From Candidatus Collierbacteria bacterium (lineage in GTDB: Bacteria; Patescibacteriota; Microgenomatia; UBA1400; MFAQ01): a stretch of DNA of 15,865 nt. A program made the position numbers and the translations under genes. Within the stretch, counting starts at the first letter, position 1, and every line of letters begins with the position of its first letter. The stretch lies in contig CAIQPO010000069.1 of the NCBI GenBank assembly GCA_903873735.1, positions 1-15,865 of the forward strand. The letters run 5' to 3'. Shown in pieces: positions 14,382 through 15,865 of this stretch. The notes below the pieces were generated by a model. It saw only the letters and a program-made list of their open reading frames with translations, made no database searches and had not been told where the DNA came from.

Positions 14382-15053
14382 CTATTTGATTCTGTTGGCG
14401 TAGACAAAGAATCTGGTAGGAGAGTTCCAGAGTTGGCAGGTATAGAGGATGAGGTTCGCCTTATAATCGGTGATGCTGGTGTCGACTGTAGTTGAGTATA
14501 CAGTGTACTCAAATTTCCTTTGATTCCAGACAATTTCGATTTTGTCTCCTGTAGATAGCTTGGGAAGATTATAGAAAGAGTTTAGTTTTCGGAAACTGGC
14601 TGACCAATCGAGGTATCCCCAGCGATGGGCAGCAATGATTACGGGTTGGTTTGATTGGGGGAGGTCGGGGGAGGAAAAGTTGGGTACTCGCCAGATACCT
14701 TTCTTTAGAGTTTCCTGCCAGTTGTCTCCTTCATGAATTTCACCTCTTACGCCGATTTTATCGATGATTAAACCATTTTCTTCTGGTAGTGATGGGTCAA
14801 AATCCGGTAGAGGCATTTGGGGAGTGGGGCTGGGTGTAATTTTTGGGGAGATTGATGGGGTGGGTGTAGGCGATACTGTAATCGCGTTTGCTTCCTTGGT
14901 GACGGTGTAGGCGATTGTAGAGGCGAGTGATTCTGAAGTTTGTGGAAAAATTCTATAGTAGATGTTTGGCCAGATGGGGAATAGGGCAAAAATGATGGCC
15001 ATTATCCAAAGGGAAACACCTAAGTTAATGAAGACCTTCTTTTTTATTGCCAT
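14382..15053 (-). CDS. Sortase (cysteine transpeptidase)
   Basis: A 223-residue sortase. One N-terminal transmembrane segment (about 8-26), then a Ser/Thr/Pro stalk (about 60-82), then the catalytic beta-barrel. The three catalytic residues are visible: H143 in IIAAHRWGY, C206 in LILYTCQLW and R214 in SPTRFFVYA. The LSTGDKIEI strand (about 166-174) and the hydrophobic LIIDKIGV strand (about 95-102) are standard. The enzyme cuts a sorting motif at Thr-Gly and joins the protein to a surface amine. The subclass is unclear; the barrel is closest in style to class D/E. The likely substrate in view is the protein at 10271-10768 with its VVDTG tail. No SD is seen. The promoter overlaps that of the divergent pilin gene. 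No terminator is evident before the next gene. Confidence 0.92.
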   Translation of the reverse strand: MAIKKKVFINLGVSLWIMAIIFALFPIWPNIYYRIFPQTSESLASTIAYTVTKEANAITVSPTPTPSISPKITPSPTPQMPLPDFDPSLPEENGLIIDKIGVRGEIHEGDNWQETLKKGIWRVPNFSSPDLPQSNQPVIIAAHRWGYLDWSASFRKLNSFYNLPKLSTGDKIEIVWNQRKFEYTVYSTTVDTSITDYKANLILYTCQLWNSPTRFFVYANRIK

Positions 15054-15069
15054 ACTTTAGTGTAGCAAA

Positions 15070-15104
15070 TTGGAATTGTATTGGGATGTGTGGTATATTA
15101 CCAA
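15070..15104. promoter_or_regulatory. Interlocked divergent promoters, sortase / pilin
   Basis: Plus strand (pilin): TTGGAA (15070-15075), an 18-base spacer and TATATT (15094-15099). Minus strand (sortase): TTGGTA (15099-15104), an 18-base spacer and TACAAT (15075-15080). Each -10 box shares a base with the other promoter's -35 box, so polymerase could probably occupy only one at a time. Confidence 0.5.
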
Positions 15105-15142
15105 ACACGGTACATTTATACTCATTTCTTTTTGGAGGAAAG

Positions 15143-15445
15143 ATGAAGAATCTCCTAAACTCAGTGAAGCATTCGGAAAAAGGGCAGGGTCTGGTCGAGT
15201 ATGCCCTGATTTTGGTCTTGGTGGTAGTTTTGGTCATTGGGATACCTGCCTGCTGTCTATTGGTGGTGATTCCCTTTGCCTTTCCTTTTCTGGAGCGTGC
15301 CATTGCTGGTGCACAGGATGGAAGCTCGACGGCTATTGCTCAGCTGGTCTGTGGTGGGATCGTGGTTTTGGCGACCTTCTGTAGCATTGTTCCACGTCTT
15401 GCCGTTAACTATACGCGCACGATCCGAATCCGCCGGGTCAATTGA
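15143..15445 (+). CDS. Flp-type pilin-like protein
   Basis: A 100-residue protein from ATG 15143, set by GGAGG (15134-15138) 4 bases upstream. An upstream in-frame ATG lies in the sortase start region and has no SD. The N-terminus has the class III signal EKG-QGLVEYALILVL. Cleavage after G14 would leave Q15 first and E19 at position +5, as in Flp pilins processed by a TadV-type prepilin peptidase. A hydrophobic helix follows (about 20-50). Unusually, a second hydrophobic segment (about 64-83) and a short Arg-rich tail (TRTIRIRRVN) come after it. Flp pilins are usually 50-70 residues with one helix, so this may be a pilin-like surface or membrane protein instead of a main pilin. No Tad machinery gene is in the window. 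A private terminator follows. Confidence 0.8.
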   Translation: MKNLLNSVKHSEKGQGLVEYALILVLVVVLVIGIPACCLLVVIPFAFPFLERAIAGAQDGSSTAIAQLVCGGIVVLATFCSIVPRLAVNYTRTIRIRRVN

Positions 15446-15452
15446 TTTCTTT

Positions 15453-15476
15453 GCCCTGCAATAGCAGGGCTTTTTT
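15453..15476 (+). terminator. Terminator of the pilin-like gene
   Basis: GCCCTGC (15453-15459) and GCAGGGC (15464-15470) make a perfect 7-bp stem with an AATA loop, followed by TTTTTT. It lies 7 bases after the stop. Confidence 0.92.
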
Positions 15477-15529
15477 GTGATTCAGAGATAGCTATATTGA
15501 TATTGATATATAGACCTAGAATATATTAT

Positions 15530-15558
15530 TTGACAAATATAGGCGTGTGTGATATGAT
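15530..15558 (+). promoter_or_regulatory. Consensus promoter of the small RNA candidate
   Basis: TTGACA (15530-15535), a 17-base spacer and TATGAT (15553-15558). No start codon with an SD follows. Instead a long helix begins at 15577. Confidence 0.75.
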
Positions 15559-15564
15559 GCTTTC

Positions 15565-15682
15565 TAGTTTGATATATTGAGCCTAGTAAAGGTGAAATGG
15601 GTTTGGCTAGCAGTGCCATTTTCTCATGTCGGCGCTGCAGCTCATGCCTTACGCGTTTCACCCTTATTAGGCTTAATTTTTT
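15565..15682 (+). ncRNA. Candidate small non-coding RNA, about 115 nt, class unknown
   Basis: The strand 15577-15597 pairs with 15656-15676 in a 21-position helix with 20 pairs (two G-U, one A-C mismatch). It encloses 58 bases and is followed at once by six Ts (15677-15682). Inside, GCAGTGCC (15610-15617) pairs with GGCGCTGC (15631-15638) around a 13-base loop. CTCATG occurs in that loop (15623-15628) and again after the stem (15641-15646). A consensus promoter places the transcript start near 15565. Promoter, closed helix and T-run together make a complete small-RNA gene. No open frame with an SD is seen. It is not tRNA-like, and no SRP GGAA-loop or tmRNA signature is visible. A 5' leader of the next gene is less likely, since that gene has its own TTGACA box. 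Confidence 0.6.
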
Positions 15683-15691
15683 GAAATGAGC

Positions 15692-15722
15692 TTGACATAT
15701 AGACGGAGAAGTGTAGTAAAAT
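15692..15722 (+). promoter_or_regulatory. Possible promoter of the gene starting at 15813
   Basis: TTGACA (15692-15697) with TAAAAT (15717-15722) at a long 19-base spacing; AGTAAA fits 17 spacing less well. It would give a leader of about 85 bases, which holds a small TCTTAA...TTAAGA hairpin. Confidence 0.45.
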
Positions 15723-15812
15723 TAGAGCTGTTGTTTCTTAAGTCTTCTTTTAAGATTTCCAAGATGGATCAGTTTTTCCAATTCTTATCAAAATAATAAA
15801 TACCCATTTTTT

Positions 15813-15865
15813 ATGGCAGATATCGCCAAATCTCGTGTTAGAAAATCTCCCTTAGTGAAAAAAGC
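15813..15865 (+). CDS. N-terminus of an unidentified protein, cut by the window end
   Basis: An open frame from ATG 15813 to the edge, reading MADIAKSRVRKSPLVKK and on. It is basic and hydrophilic with no signal peptide. No SD lies before the ATG; the upstream bases are T-rich (CCCATTTTTT). Supporting points are the promoter-like boxes at 15692-15722 and the frame staying open to the end. Seventeen codons are too few to identify the product. Confidence 0.5.
   Translation, partial: MADIAKSRVRKSPLVKK

Noticed and set aside
15047..15142. N-terminal extension of the pilin from ATG 15047
   Set aside because: It overlaps the sortase start and both promoters, has no SD, and would bury the prepilin signal 32 residues inside.
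15565..15682. SRP RNA, tRNA or tmRNA identity for the small RNA
   Set aside because: No GGAA-capped symmetric-loop motif, no cloverleaf or CCA end, and no tag-peptide frame could be seen.
1..15865. UGA recoded as glycine (as in some CPR lineages)
   Set aside because: UGA ends several frames at sensible places, for example the pilin-like gene at 15445 just before its terminator and the GT2 at 7627 in an ATGA overlap.
1..15865. Transposase, integrase or attachment-site signs for the SD-led cassettes
   Set aside because: No mobile-element gene, terminal inverted repeats or target duplications were seen around them; the transfer idea rests on composition only.

Overview
The window looks like a piece of a small-genome bacterial chromosome, most plausibly a Candidate Phyla Radiation (Patescibacteria, Microgenomates-like) lineage. 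This placement is inference. It rests on moderately AT-rich DNA with short intergenic gaps, several genes without a Shine-Dalgarno (SD) sequence, surface proteins with Thr/Pro linkers, a sortase beside a Thr-Gly sorting tail, and large lipid-linked-sugar type membrane glycosyltransferases. UGA is used as an ordinary stop, so the recoded (UGA = Gly) CPR groups are unlikely.

Layout. 24-2504 (minus): radA followed by a Na+/Ca2+-exchanger-like protein, as an operon. 2505-3084: a 580-base stretch without a convincing large gene. It holds the radA promoter, a possible very small plus-strand transcription unit, and a strongly structured region that looks like a plus-strand small RNA ending in a long two-way terminator. 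3085-8400 (minus): a three-gene glycosylation operon (polyprenyl-phosphate-sugar synthase-like GT2, a second GT2, and a 1234-residue GT-C-like membrane protein). 8508-10037 (minus): two exported proteins sharing an apparently unnamed Cys-bounded 'WH...IPA.I...ATAFC' domain, three copies in total. 10271-10768 (minus): a Thr/Pro-stalk surface protein with a sortase-like tail. 10879-12869 (plus): a cytoplasmic coiled-coil protein and a disordered acidic Pro/Ala-rich protein, transcribed divergently from it. 12999-13847 (plus): a lipoprotein of unknown function. 13986-15053 (minus): a small two-helix membrane protein and a sortase. 15143-15445 (plus): a Flp-type pilin-like protein. 15477-15812: a compact promoter-helix-T-run unit that reads as a roughly 115-nt non-coding RNA, then the promoter of a gene that runs off the end.

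How it fits together. Most of the window concerns the cell surface: sugar transfer to the outside, stalked or anchored proteins, a sortase to attach one of them, and a pilin. The genes fall into two expression styles. Five (8508-9179, 9288-10037, 12999-13847, 13986-14309, 15143-15445) each have a strong SD, mostly CGN arginine codons where arginine occurs, and a private hairpin terminator directly after the stop. The others lack an SD, favour AGA arginine codons more, and in three cases have a near-consensus promoter so close to the start codon that the mRNA should be leaderless. Small-RNA candidates at 2875-3080 and 15565-15682, the shared exported domain and this two-style organisation are the most unusual points.
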